This document shows positions 1-7,958 of a DNA stretch of 64,000 bases, in pieces. The translations under genes and the position numbers were made by a program. Source of the stretch: Myxococcales bacterium (lineage in GTDB: Bacteria; Myxococcota_A; Polyangia; Haliangiales; Haliangiaceae); contig JADJGV010000003.1 of NCBI GenBank assembly GCA_016707895.1, positions 124,001-188,000 of the forward strand, read 5' to 3'. Each line of letters opens with the position of its first letter. The stretch's first letter is position 1. Under the pieces are notes generated by a model, which was given only the letters and a program-made list of their open reading frames with translations, was not told the DNA's origin and did not search any database.

Positions 1-183
1 GCCCCGACCGGTGCGGACCTGGCCGGGCGGGATCATGTCGGGCCCGGTCTCGCCGGGGCCCTGCGGCCGCTCGACCACGCGGCCGCGGCGCGGGTCCGCG
101 TCGCCCTTCTCCTTCTCGGGCGTCGTGGTGTCGATGTTGGGGTTGCGCATCGGGGGCTTGGCCTTGTCTGGTGGAGTCGTCAT
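1..183 (-). CDS. Partial hypothetical protein, runs off the left edge
   Basis: An ATG at 183 opens a reading frame on the minus strand that stays open to the window edge (61 codons visible). It begins MTTPPDKAKPPMRNPNID and is dominated by Pro, Asp, Glu, Lys and Arg, which suggests a disordered, hydrophilic N-terminus. There is no signal peptide, membrane segment or recognisable domain in the visible part. I do not recognise it. No clear ribosome binding site precedes the ATG, so the start is only the most likely one. The 220 bases between this gene and the next (184-403) show nothing I can identify. Confidence 0.45.
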   Translation of the reverse strand, partial: MTTPPDKAKPPMRNPNIDTTTPEKEKGDADPRRGRVVERPQGPGETGPDMIPPGQVRTGRG

Positions 184-403
184 CGCCAGACCAAGAGCAA
201 CCTCGATGCCACCCGCGCTCCGGCGCCAGGCCATCGTCATCGCGCGCACGTCACGTCCCTGCCGCGCTCCACCACCGCTGCCGCCCTCCCCAGCGCCTCG
301 CCGCGAGTGCGCTCGCGCTCGTCGCGTCGCCACCGCGCGCGCACCGCGTCGCGGGCGTCGCGGGCACCGGTGACAGTCACGCGCAGCATCCGCCCACGGC
401 CGA

Positions 404-1204
404 TCAGAACTGACCGCTGATCGCCACCCCGCCGCCGGTCGCGGTGGCGTAGGGGTTGACCTCGACGCGCGCGAGTTCGGGGATGCCGAGGCGCTCGCGC
501 AGCTCGCGGTTGTAGACGTCGGCGAGACCGCGGCGGGTATCGTTGTCGACGGGCTCCTTGGCGACGTAGTGCCAGACCAGGCCGCCGATGACGGAGATGC
601 CCATGCCGAGAGCCATCGTCCGCAGGTTGCCTCTCGCCTCCACCTGATCGGCGTCCCGGCCGGCCTCGAGGCAATCGAAGTAGGCCGGATCCTCGAACCG
701 GCACGCGTCAGTGCGGTCGTCTGCGGAGACGAACCTGGCGAAGCCGTAGATCGTGACCGCCGCGCCGACGCCGGCCGTCACGAGGCCAGCGATCCGCACC
801 TTCCGTCGCGTGCGGTACGCGTCGGCGAGATCGGAGCGGCCGACCAGCTCGTAGAACGCGGGGCCATCGATGTTCTCCCGGCGCTCGCCGCGCATCGCGT
901 GCAGTTCACGGTGGATGTCGACGCGGCCGGTGGTGAAGTGCGGCGTCCGGTTCAGGTGAATCTCCGCCCACTCCTCCTCGGAGAAGACGATCACGTTGTC
1001 GCGGTACTCGGCCTTCGCGGCCGACGACGGGGCCGCGGGCGGCGCGGGCGGCGCGGGCGGCGCGGGCGGCGCGGGCGGCGCCACGGGCGCGACCTCGGCT
1101 GTCGACGCCGCCGGCGCCGGCGCGTCCAACGGAGCCTGGGCCGCGGCGGTTGACGTTGCGGCGAGCGTGAACGCGAGGACGACCGGGATGCGCAGCGCTT
1201 CCAT
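404..1204 (-). CDS. Exported Ala/Pro-rich protein with two hydrophobic segments
   Basis: The 266-residue product starts with a typical cleavable signal peptide (hydrophobic core VVLAFTLAATSTAAAQ, probable cut after AAA/AQA). A low-complexity Ala/Pro linker with repeated PPA units follows at about residues 40-60, encoded by a 9-bp tandem repeat. The remainder is a soluble domain with two hydrophobic stretches (about residues 137-157, AGLVTAGVGAAVTIYGFARF, and about 198-212), so it may be anchored in the inner membrane with its bulk in the periplasm. Two Cys near residue 170 could form a disulphide. Codon use matches neighbouring genes, supporting a real gene. The family is unknown to me; it may be a lineage-specific envelope protein. 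Confidence 0.75.
   Translation of the reverse strand: MEALRIPVVLAFTLAATSTAAAQAPLDAPAPAASTAEVAPVAPPAPPAPPAPPAPPAAPSSAAKAEYRDNVIVFSEEEWAEIHLNRTPHFTTGRVDIHRELHAMRGERRENIDGPAFYELVGRSDLADAYRTRRKVRIAGLVTAGVGAAVTIYGFARFVSADDRTDACRFEDPAYFDCLEAGRDADQVEARGNLRTMALGMGISVIGGLVWHYVAKEPVDNDTRRGLADVYNRELRERLGIPELARVEVNPYATATGGGVAISGQF
1041..1080. repeat. 9-bp tandem repeat (ggcgcgggc) in a Pro/Ala linker
   Basis: The unit ggcgcgggc is repeated about four times head to tail inside the exported protein gene. On the coding strand it encodes the tripeptide PPA repeatedly, forming the linker after the signal peptide. Such in-frame 9-bp arrays can change copy number without a frameshift. Confidence 0.8.
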
Positions 1205-1345
1205 GGTCCGACGTATCGACCGGTCGCGCGCGCGGTTGCCTCGAATCGTTCAGCGTCACGCGCCGCCCTTGCTCGAGGTGGCCCCGTCACAGGCGTGCGC
1301 GCCGGCGGTACGCAACCGCGGCGCGACGCGGTCGATACCGTCGCC

Positions 1346-2692
1346 ATGCACGTGGACACCACCCTCATCGGCAGGGTGATCGGGGGCAAGTACCAGATCG
1401 AACGGGTCGTCGGCCAGGGCGGCTGCGGGGTCGTCGTGCGCGCCGTGCACCGCGGGCTCGGCCAGCCGTTCGCGATCAAGCTGCTCAGGCCCGGGCTGGC
1501 TACCCGCGACGACGTCGCGCGCCGGTTCGTCCGCGAGGCCCAGGCGCTGGCCACGCTGACCAGCGAGCACACCGTGCGCGCGTTCGACGTCGGCGTCGAG
1601 CCCGGCCTCGGGCCGTACATCGTCATGGAGTGGCTCGACGGCATGACGCTGGCCCAGGCGCTGGCCACCGGCCCGGTCGGCGTGCCCACCGCCATCGACT
1701 ACGCGCTGCAGATCTGCGCCGCGCTCGCCGAGGCCCACCGCGTCGGCCTCATCCATCGCGACATCAAGCCCAGCAACCTGTTCCTCACCCGACGCACCGA
1801 CGGCCGGCCGCTGCTCAAGGTCATGGACTTCGGCATCGCCAAGTGGACCGGCGCCGGCGGCGCGATGACCGCGCCCGCCGTCGTGCTCGGCTCGCCCGGC
1901 TACCTCGCCCCCGAGCAGGCCCGCGACGCCCGCAGCGTCGACGCCCGCGCCGACATCTGGGCCGTCGGCGCCGTGCTCCACGAGCTGATCAGCGGCCAGC
2001 CCCTCCGCGGCGGCGCCGCCGGCGCCGACCCCGGCGCGCACCGCCTCCTCGGCACCGCCATGCCGCTGCCCGCCTGGGTCCCGCCGTCGCTGCGCGCCAC
2101 CATCGACCGCTGCCTCGCGCCCGATCGCGCCGCGCGCTACCCGCATGTCGCCGACCTCGCCGCCGACCTCGCCATCTTCGCTCCGCCCGCCGCCACCGAC
2201 CTCGCGCACGAGATCGCCCGCATCGCCCGCGCACCCCGCGCCGCCAGCCGAGGCCGCGCCGACCTCGCCCCCACCCTCGACCTCGTCCGCCCGCGCCCCG
2301 CCGCGCCGCCCCGCCCCGCGCCCCGCGCCCGCTCACGCCGCGCCCGCGTCGTCATCGTCGGCGCCGCCGCCCTCGTCGCCCTGCTGACGACCATCGCGAT
2401 CCTCGCTCGCCCATCGCCCTCTCACCCGCACGCCGCCCGCGCACTGCCCCCACCGCCAACCTCGCCGCCGCCGCTCGTCACGCCCTTGCCGCGACCCGCG
2501 CCGCCCATCATCGATCGCGCGCCCGCTGCGCCGCCCATGCCACCTGCGCCCGCACCCGCGCCGCCGCCGAACCCGCGCCCCCGTCCGCGCCCCGCGCCTC
2601 GCGTGCCCGCACTCCCCGCGCCTCTCTCCGACGCGCCGCCTGCCCGCGTCCCCGGCGACGTCGACGGCGACGGCATCCCCGACGTCCGCTAG
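1346..2692 (+). CDS. Transmembrane Ser/Thr protein kinase
   Basis: The 448-residue product is a eukaryote-like (Hanks) kinase that would phosphorylate Ser/Thr in the cytoplasm. Visible motifs are the Gly-rich loop GQGGCGVV near residue 20, the catalytic loop HRDIKPSN near 137, DFG near 161 and the APE motif in YLAPEQ. All key residues are present, so it should be active. After the kinase domain comes a basic stretch, then one membrane segment (about residues 333-352, VVIVGAAALVALLTTIAILA) and a Pro-rich external tail. The protein ends GDVDGDGIPDVR, an Asp-rich calcium-binding type motif. I chose the ATG at 1346 (MHVDTTLIG) because kinase homology begins just after it. An upstream start at 1295 would add an unlikely Arg-rich leader. 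It has no PASTA domains. Confidence 0.9.
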   Translation: MHVDTTLIGRVIGGKYQIERVVGQGGCGVVVRAVHRGLGQPFAIKLLRPGLATRDDVARRFVREAQALATLTSEHTVRAFDVGVEPGLGPYIVMEWLDGMTLAQALATGPVGVPTAIDYALQICAALAEAHRVGLIHRDIKPSNLFLTRRTDGRPLLKVMDFGIAKWTGAGGAMTAPAVVLGSPGYLAPEQARDARSVDARADIWAVGAVLHELISGQPLRGGAAGADPGAHRLLGTAMPLPAWVPPSLRATIDRCLAPDRAARYPHVADLAADLAIFAPPAATDLAHEIARIARAPRAASRGRADLAPTLDLVRPRPAAPPRPAPRARSRRARVVIVGAAALVALLTTIAILARPSPSHPHAARALPPPPTSPPPLVTPLPRPAPPIIDRAPAAPPMPPAPAPAPPPNPRPRPRPAPRVPALPAPLSDAPPARVPGDVDGDGIPDVR

Positions 2693-2729
2693 CACGCAAC
2701 CGCCGCCGCTCGCGGCCGATAGCCGCCGC

Positions 2730-3248
2730 ATGCACGACGACGCCGACTCCGCGCACGACCGCGCGTGGCGCGATGGCCACCTGCTGGTCGTCCCGTCTCA
2801 CGCCTGCATCGACGACCTCTGCTTCACCTGCGGCGCCCCGCCGACCACCGCGCACCCGCAGCGGATCTACTGGCACCGTCCCGCCTGGTACCTGCTGCTC
2901 TTGCTCAGCCCCCTCGTCTACCTGTTGATCACCCCCGCGGTCCGCCGGCGCGCCGAGCTCATCGTCGGCCTGTGCGCGCGCCACACCGCCGCGCGCCTGA
3001 CCCAGCGTCGCGCCGGCTGGCTGCTGATCGGCCTCGCCGCCGCGCTGCTCAAGGTCGCCGCCATGCTCGGCGCCGTGCGCCTCATGCTGCTCACGCCCCT
3101 CGTCCTCCTCGCCGGCGTCACCCTCCTGACGCGCGCCGGCCGCATCGTCCGCGTCCGCTCGATCGACCACGCCACCGCCCGCATCGCCAACGGCTCCCCC
3201 CGCCTGCGCGCCGGCCTGCCCGACCTGCACGCGCCGTACCGACAGTGA
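2730..3248 (+). CDS. Small membrane protein with Cys pair
   Basis: The 172-residue product has an N-terminal cytoplasmic-looking part with CFTCG (a Cys-x2-Cys pair) and then at least three hydrophobic segments: YLLLLLSPLVYLLITPAV, WLLIGLAAALLKVAAMLGAV and LMLLTPLVLLAGVTLL. It is probably an inner-membrane protein, possibly binding a metal through the Cys pair. It follows the kinase by 37 bases on the same strand and may be co-transcribed. I do not recognise a family. The ATG at 2730 is the first in frame and gives a sensible N-terminus. Confidence 0.65.
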   Translation: MHDDADSAHDRAWRDGHLLVVPSHACIDDLCFTCGAPPTTAHPQRIYWHRPAWYLLLLLSPLVYLLITPAVRRRAELIVGLCARHTAARLTQRRAGWLLIGLAAALLKVAAMLGAVRLMLLTPLVLLAGVTLLTRAGRIVRVRSIDHATARIANGSPRLRAGLPDLHAPYRQ

Positions 3249-3275
3249 TTCGACGGTGCTCAGTTCGAGCGTAAC

Positions 3276-3524
3276 GTGGTCGTGCGTGAGCGACACGATC
3301 AGGCGGCTCGGTCACGGGACGCTGTGCGGAGCTTGCTCGCCGACCGCCTCCGACGTGCCTCCCACCTGCCGCCCGCCAAGACCTTGGAGGCGCTCGACGA
3401 GGAGCGCATCCCGCGGTCCGTCCTGGTCAAGGCGCGCGACCTGGCCCGCGGTGAGTTCGTTGAGAGCGCCGAGAACGCTGCTCTTCGGCAAGTCCGGAGT
3501 TGGCAAGAGCGTCATTCCCCGTAG
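3276..3524 (+). pseudogene. IS21-family IstB ATPase remnant (frameshifted)
   Basis: From the GTG at 3276 the frame reads a stretch typical of the IstB helper ATPase of IS21 elements: LLADRLRRASHLPPAKTLEA, then ALDEERIPRSVLVKARDLAR and GEFVESAEN. At that point the homology jumps to another frame, which reads LLFGKSGVGKSV, the Walker A (P-loop) that follows this region in IstB. The original frame instead ends after 82 codons. Nothing of the rest of IstB, of the IstA transposase, or of IS ends is visible, so this is a decayed fragment. Identification rests on remembered IstB layout (KTLE-F-D motif, then GENVLL-G-SG-GK). Confidence 0.6.
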
Positions 3525-3669
3525 CTCCGCGCAGCCCTGGTCCTCACTGCCGCGGACGCGAGCGCTTCGTGGTCACAGGCTTGCCGCGGCGGCCTGGTCA
3601 TGTCTATTGTCTGGATCGCGGTGTCGAGTTCGGTCGGGCCGCTTCCGCGGACGTCCCATGGAGAGCTGG

Positions 3670-4185
3670 ATGCACAGGTGCCTACCCTTAGCAGCCGCAG
3701 CGGTCCTGCTCGTCGGCGGATGCGAGTCAGCCAAGTCACCATGGCGGCGCACGCTCACCAAGGCAGAGCGCCTCGCGTGGGTGACACGCTGTGGCGTGCC
3801 CGCGGCGAGCGTGCGCGTCGACCTCGGCAAGAATCGCGACGAGAACGACGGCTACGAGGGCAAAGCATCGGTCACCGGTCCTGCGGGTGAGCTGTCGGTG
3901 ATGTGTCACCTCGCGTGGAACCGCCGGCTCGACCGCGCGCTCGAGTTCAGCGTCGCGGTCGACGCGGTGGCGATCGCCGGTCGGCCGCGCGCCGCGCTCA
4001 CCAAGAACGAACTCGCCCCGTACATCGACATGATCGCCGACGAGGTGCCGCTCGATCTACAACCCGTGGTTCGACGGGTGGCCGATGAGCCGTATCAGCT
4101 CGTCCGGGCCGGGGCGTTTGCGATCACTGGTGGCATCCACGCCGATCCAGCGGTCTGGTCGCTCGAAGTGCAGGACCTGCGATAG
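3670..4185 (+). CDS. Putative lipoprotein
   Basis: The 171-residue product begins MHRCLPLAAAAVLLVGGC, a short lipoprotein signal peptide with a LVGGC lipobox (lipidated Cys at residue 18). The mature part is a soluble domain with two further Cys and no recognised motif. An ATG at 3658 is also in frame, but GGAG at 3660-3663 sits six bases before 3670 and the signal peptide is neater from there. It stands alone between the IstB remnant and the DUF4157 gene. Function unknown. Confidence 0.7.
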   Translation: MHRCLPLAAAAVLLVGGCESAKSPWRRTLTKAERLAWVTRCGVPAASVRVDLGKNRDENDGYEGKASVTGPAGELSVMCHLAWNRRLDRALEFSVAVDAVAIAGRPRAALTKNELAPYIDMIADEVPLDLQPVVRRVADEPYQLVRAGAFAITGGIHADPAVWSLEVQDLR

Positions 4186-4423
4186 CTCGTTCAGCCAGCG
4201 CAGCGCCCGGTCGCGCCGCACGCCAGTAGATTCGACACGTTACCCACGCGATCGGGAGTCAGCGGGGGCGCACTCCCCGTTCAGCGCCTCCCAGGCGCCG
4301 CCGTTTGGCGGCAACCCACGCAACCGGCGGCCGCGCCGGTCGATAGCTCGCGCAGTCCACGCCGCTCGTGGCCCACCGCGACCGAGACGCACGCAGCGTC
4401 CGGCGGGCGACCACGTGACGCGC

Positions 4424-4430
4424 AAAGGAG
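4424..4430 (+). promoter_or_regulatory. Strong ribosome binding site (aaaggag)
   Basis: AAAGGAG lies five bases before the ATG at 4436. It fixes the start of the DUF4157 gene there, rather than at the much earlier in-frame position 4085. Confidence 0.75.
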
Positions 4431-4435
4431 CGACC

Positions 4436-6514
4436 ATGAGCATCGAGTCCAAGCCTTCGTTGACGCCGCCTGCACCGACCCGTGACTCCAGCGAAGGTCA
4501 TGCTCGGGCTGGCGCCGGCCGAACGACCGAAGGGCTGACAACGCGGCCGACCACCGAGCGACGCCGGGTGGCACCGCTGCAGGCCAGCGGCGCGGGTCCA
4601 ATCGCAGCCTTGCCGTGGCAGGGAGCGTACGACGACTGCTGGGCATTGATGAGCGGCCATCCGATGCAGGCGCGCTCCGAGGGCGGAGGCGATCTGGCGG
4701 GCGGCGACGTGCAGCAGGTCGCGGCGCGTGGTGTGGCGGGTGCGGGTGCTGCGCTGCCGCACCTGGATGCGATCCAGCGGTCGTTCGGCGACCATGACGT
4801 GAGCGGGGTGCGCGCCCACATCGGAGGCGACGCCGCGGTTGCGGCGCAGGCGATCGGCGCCACCGCCTACGCGACCGGCGTCGACGTCGCATTCGCCTCT
4901 GCGCCCGACCTGCACCTCGCCGCGCACGAGGCCGCCCATGTGGTCCAGCAACGAGTTGGGGTGCACCTCCGCGGAGGCGTGGGCGCAGCCGGCGACGCCT
5001 ACGAACAGCACGCAGACGCAGTCGCGGACCGCGTCGTCGCAGGGTTGCCGGCGACCGACCTGTTGGCGGCACTGCCACGTGGACAACTTGGTACCGCGAA
5101 CGTCCAGCGCAAAGGAGCACAGGGTGCAAAGCAGGAGCCGACGGATCGTGCTGCGGCGGAACTCGCGCAACCGTCAAAGGAATCGGCTGCGCTCTCCGCC
5201 GCCTGGAATGACCTGAACTCCGCCGAACTCGAAGCCCGCGACGTGCTGCGCGACGTGGAGCAGGGGCACCAGCTGCTCGAGGCCTATCAGCGCATGACGA
5301 CGATCTTGCAGCGCATGCTCCGGCCCCTCGGCGTCTTCATGCAGGCCGGCGCGCGCGCGCGCTCCGACAAGGAGGCGTCGGTGCCGTGGGCCGAGCCGAC
5401 TGAAGAGGGCCGCGCCTTCGATGTCGACCGCGACAAGGCCGCCGCGGCGGTCAACAACACCGTGCGCGTCGCGTTGATCATGGAGCAGCGCCAGTCGCAG
5501 CAAGCCGCCATGGCGGGCGGACGGTTCACCGCGGCGCTCCGCGGCCCGGAAGAGGCCGCGATCGCCAACGTACGGGCCACGCGCGGGGCCGTCGCCGCCG
5601 TGGCGACCCAGATCGGTTGGAAGGTCCCCAGCACCGTCGCCGAAGCCGACGCCGCCCGCTACGAGCACGAAGCATGCCCGCCCGGCGGCAAGGAAGAACG
5701 TGGCAGCGCGCTCTGCAAGTTCGATGACGCCGAGCGCGTCGACCAGCGACGCCGCCTCGACAAGGCGGTGACCGCCGCCGTCACGAGCTTCGGCGCCGCG
5801 TGCAAGAAGCACGTCGCGGTCATCGACAAGGCCATCGCCACACGCAAGGAGAGCAGCGACTTGCTGATCGATCTGTTCAGCAAGTCGATCGGCGTCGCGG
5901 TCGACGTCGCCGCGCCCGGTCTTGGCAAGGTGGCGAGCGCCGCGATCGAGGTGACCCTCGAATACGGCGCCGACTACGCGAAGGAGCAGGCCGGGGAAGC
6001 CGCAACCGACGCCGACCCGCGCACGAAGACCAAGGGCATGCTCGCCGGCCTCCTGGAGTCGATGACCAAGCGCCTGACGGAGGCCAGCACGTATTCAGAG
6101 CGGCTCGATGACAACCAGCTGGTGATTGCCGTCAGCCAGGTGAACAAGCTCGACAAGGCGTTCTTCGCGACTCGCCTCGATCCGTTGGTCGCCTCCTACC
6201 GCGCGCAGATCGAGCCGCTCGGGCGCGGCGTCACCGAGGGAACTCCGTTCGGGTTTCCGAGCGTCACGACCAAGTACAAGAGCGTCAAGGTCCAGATCGG
6301 ATCGAAGACGCGCTTCGCGCAGGTCGCCGATGAAGCTCGCGATCCGGACGGGACCCAGATCCTGCTCGGCCACGACCAGCCCCAGCACGCCTACACGTTC
6401 ATGCGCTGGATCAACCCTGAGTTTGAGCCGATGGTCGACGAGTCACCGACGCTCGACCCCGGCCAGATCAACGGCTTGCCCTTGGGGACCGTGATGGGCA
6501 CGGATGGACCTTGA
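4436..6514 (+). CDS. DUF4157 (eCIS-associated metalloprotease-like) protein
   Basis: The 692-residue product carries a DUF4157-type core at about residues 105-205. It has a region with DVSGVRAHIGGDAAVAAQ and then HLAAHEAAHVVQQR, containing the HExxH zinc-protease signature (HEAAH), followed by YEQHADAVADRV. DUF4157 proteins are known as frequent cargo or toxin leaders of extracellular contractile injection systems, and also occur widely in Myxococcota and Cyanobacteria. The C-terminal 450 residues are mostly helical. They include a long coiled-coil-like region and a weakly hydrophobic segment (IDLFSKSIGVAVDVAAPGLG, near 480) that could be a membrane-active effector part. There is no signal peptide. 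No sheath, tube or baseplate gene lies nearby, so any delivery machine would be encoded elsewhere. Confidence 0.75.
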   Translation: MSIESKPSLTPPAPTRDSSEGHARAGAGRTTEGLTTRPTTERRRVAPLQASGAGPIAALPWQGAYDDCWALMSGHPMQARSEGGGDLAGGDVQQVAARGVAGAGAALPHLDAIQRSFGDHDVSGVRAHIGGDAAVAAQAIGATAYATGVDVAFASAPDLHLAAHEAAHVVQQRVGVHLRGGVGAAGDAYEQHADAVADRVVAGLPATDLLAALPRGQLGTANVQRKGAQGAKQEPTDRAAAELAQPSKESAALSAAWNDLNSAELEARDVLRDVEQGHQLLEAYQRMTTILQRMLRPLGVFMQAGARARSDKEASVPWAEPTEEGRAFDVDRDKAAAAVNNTVRVALIMEQRQSQQAAMAGGRFTAALRGPEEAAIANVRATRGAVAAVATQIGWKVPSTVAEADAARYEHEACPPGGKEERGSALCKFDDAERVDQRRRLDKAVTAAVTSFGAACKKHVAVIDKAIATRKESSDLLIDLFSKSIGVAVDVAAPGLGKVASAAIEVTLEYGADYAKEQAGEAATDADPRTKTKGMLAGLLESMTKRLTEASTYSERLDDNQLVIAVSQVNKLDKAFFATRLDPLVASYRAQIEPLGRGVTEGTPFGFPSVTTKYKSVKVQIGSKTRFAQVADEARDPDGTQILLGHDQPQHAYTFMRWINPEFEPMVDESPTLDPGQINGLPLGTVMGTDGP

Positions 6515-6685
6515 GGTCACCTTTGCGGCCACGCTTTCGCGCCGCGGCGGCGTCGCGTTCGTCGGCCGCGAGTTTCGGCTGCGACTGGGACGGCGAGCAC
6601 GGTCCAGCGCGATACTTTACCGAACGCGCGTCGTCGCTTCTTCGGTCGCGGCGCCGGCTCGACCGTAGCAGCCGGCCCCCGAAAC
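6515..6685. other. Intergenic segment, nothing identified
   Basis: This spacer lies between the DUF4157 gene and the terminator of the tRNA remnant. No gene, repeat or hairpin with a U-tract for the DUF4157 transcript is evident. Confidence 0.5.
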
Positions 6686-6718
6686 GCCAAAAGGCCCCGC
6701 ATCTCTGCGGGACCCTTG
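6686..6718 (-). terminator. Rho-independent terminator downstream of tRNA remnant
   Basis: Read on the minus strand, GTCCCGCA and TGCGGGGC flank a GAGA loop. The stem is extended by AAGG/CCTT with one bulge and followed by TTTT. It sits about a dozen bases after the tRNA 3' end at 6730. It looks like the original chromosomal terminator of the tRNA gene. Confidence 0.7.
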
Positions 6719-6729
6719 ACGTTTTCCGG

Positions 6730-6774
6730 TGGAGCCATGGGGGATCGAACCCCAGACCTCTAGAGTGCGATTCT
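6730..6774 (-). other. Attachment site: 3' remnant of a tRNA-Ala(CGC) gene
   Basis: Read on the minus strand, the segment gives the anticodon loop (ATCGCAC, anticodon CGC after U33), the 3' strand of the anticodon stem (TCTAG) and variable loop AGGTC. A perfect T-arm follows (TGGGG, loop TTCGATC, CCCCA), then the acceptor 3' strand TGGCTCC plus discriminator A. The next bases are CCG, not CCA. The 5' half (acceptor 5' strand, D-arm, most of the anticodon stem) is absent: the three bases AGA just before the loop still pair, and then all pairing stops. A 42-45 base tRNA 3' end like this is the usual core left by tyrosine-recombinase integration. Because the terminator lies on the left, the inserted element lies to the right. 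Confidence 0.75.
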
Positions 6775-6991
6775 GCCAATCGATAGTGATTCTCGCATCT
6801 TAGATCGGCGATTTCATTCCGCAGCGGAACGTATCAGCCGAGCCGATCAGGAGGCGAGCGGGCAGGTTCGCGGGGAGGTCTGGGGCCGGGGTCTGGGTCG
6901 ACGGCACGATCGCCGCGGTGTTCAGCTCGTGCCGTAAGCGCTGTGTGAACCCCACGTGGCGTGGGTGACCGCTGGCGCCAACGCTGGCGGG
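6775..6991. other. Spacer at the inner edge of the island
   Basis: This segment lies between the tRNA remnant and the transposase scrap. No open gene, repeat or integrase is visible. It would be the first DNA of the integrated element. Confidence 0.4.
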
Positions 6992-7090
6992 ATGAGCAAG
7001 ACCTACGAGCGAGACGAGCAAGCGGAGCTGATTCGGGCGGTGACCCGAGGCCGGGAGTCGGTGCGGGAGGCGGCGTCAGTCCTCCAAGTT
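6992..7090 (+). pseudogene. Transposase N-terminal remnant (HTH)
   Basis: From the ATG at 6992 the frame reads MSKTYERDEQAELIRAVTRG and then a helix-turn-helix-like run with VREAASVLQVRE, which resembles the DNA-binding start of OrfA-type transposases. After about 33 codons the homology ends inside the 3' end of the oppositely oriented nuclease gene, so only a scrap remains. It lies just inside the island boundary. The assignment rests on motif resemblance alone. Confidence 0.4.
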
Positions 7091-7846
7091 CGCGAGACCG
7101 AACTCCTCGCGAAGTCGCTGCCAGGTTGTAACGCCGAGGAACGCATTCGCGATCGCTGCGCGGGTCGCGTCGTCGCGGTGCGGAAGGCTGTTGCGGAGGT
7201 AGTCAGCCGTGACGGCCTTCTCCGCGTACTCGCGCCACTTGCGAGGGACGCGCCCGTCGTCCTTGCCCTCCACGACCAGGAAGCCGTACACGCGGTGCTC
7301 GCGTCGGCGCTCCCAGGCACAGTCGAGGTGGCGCAGCATCTGATCGCGATCGCGCAGCCAGCTCGTGCGATCCGTGGCGTGGCGCTCGGTGCGCTTTCCC
7401 TCGACGACGACGATCGCGTCGACGGTCTCGAAGTAGACATCGGGTCGGGAGCGGCCTTCGAGCACGTACCAGGTCTGCGCTGGCGCCCCGCGCTCGAGCA
7501 GCTCGAGGGCCTCCTTGCGCGTCGCCAGATCGCCGTCGCAGAGCGCACGCCGCTTCTGCCGCGTGGTCACGCCGAGGTCGTCGGTAGCCTTCGGCCACCG
7601 CAGAGTCGTCGCGTGCTCGACCATGTGGCACAGCAGGCTGCGCGGCGGCTCGAGGCGAGCCTCGTCCTTGCCGTACTGCAGCGAACCGGAGATGAGTGGC
7701 GGGGTGACGATGGGCCGCTCGTGCGCCCCGTCCCGGGAGGGCAACTCGAGCAGCCGCTGGATCCATCCGGAGCCGCTCGGATCACGCGCCTGCAGCTCGT
7801 TGAACACCGGCGTCACGCGCGTCTTGCTCGAGTCCTTCTTCCCCAT
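7076..7846 (-). CDS. PD-(D/E)XK nuclease-like protein
   Basis: The 256-residue product has a central motif pair, RPDVYFETVDAIVVVEGKRT. An Asp lies near residue 135 and ExK (EGK) follows a beta strand, the layout of a PD-(D/E)XK nuclease core. The second copy of VVEGK near residue 200 is probably coincidental. It would act as a DNase in the cytoplasm. AGGAG seven bases before the ATG supports the start at 7846. It is the last gene of the long minus-strand operon, 112 bases after the tandem-HKD gene, and the fifth nuclease-type gene after brxHI. The fold call is by motif only. It could also be a non-catalytic member of the superfamily. Confidence 0.6.
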   Translation of the reverse strand: MGKKDSSKTRVTPVFNELQARDPSGSGWIQRLLELPSRDGAHERPIVTPPLISGSLQYGKDEARLEPPRSLLCHMVEHATTLRWPKATDDLGVTTRQKRRALCDGDLATRKEALELLERGAPAQTWYVLEGRSRPDVYFETVDAIVVVEGKRTERHATDRTSWLRDRDQMLRHLDCAWERRREHRVYGFLVVEGKDDGRVPRKWREYAEKAVTADYLRNSLPHRDDATRAAIANAFLGVTTWQRLREEFGLANLED

Positions 7847-7958
7847 CGCTCAGCTCCTGTCCCGTAGGTTGGTGCGCATCATCCGACACATTCAGGTTGC
7901 ACCGGCGCCCGCTGGCGAAGCGCTGGGCGGTGCGGTTCATGGTCGCGCCGGCCCCCTG

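Noticed and set aside
1034..1090. Short CRISPR-like array
   Set aside because: The repeat is 9 bp, has no spacers and encodes an in-frame Pro/Ala linker.
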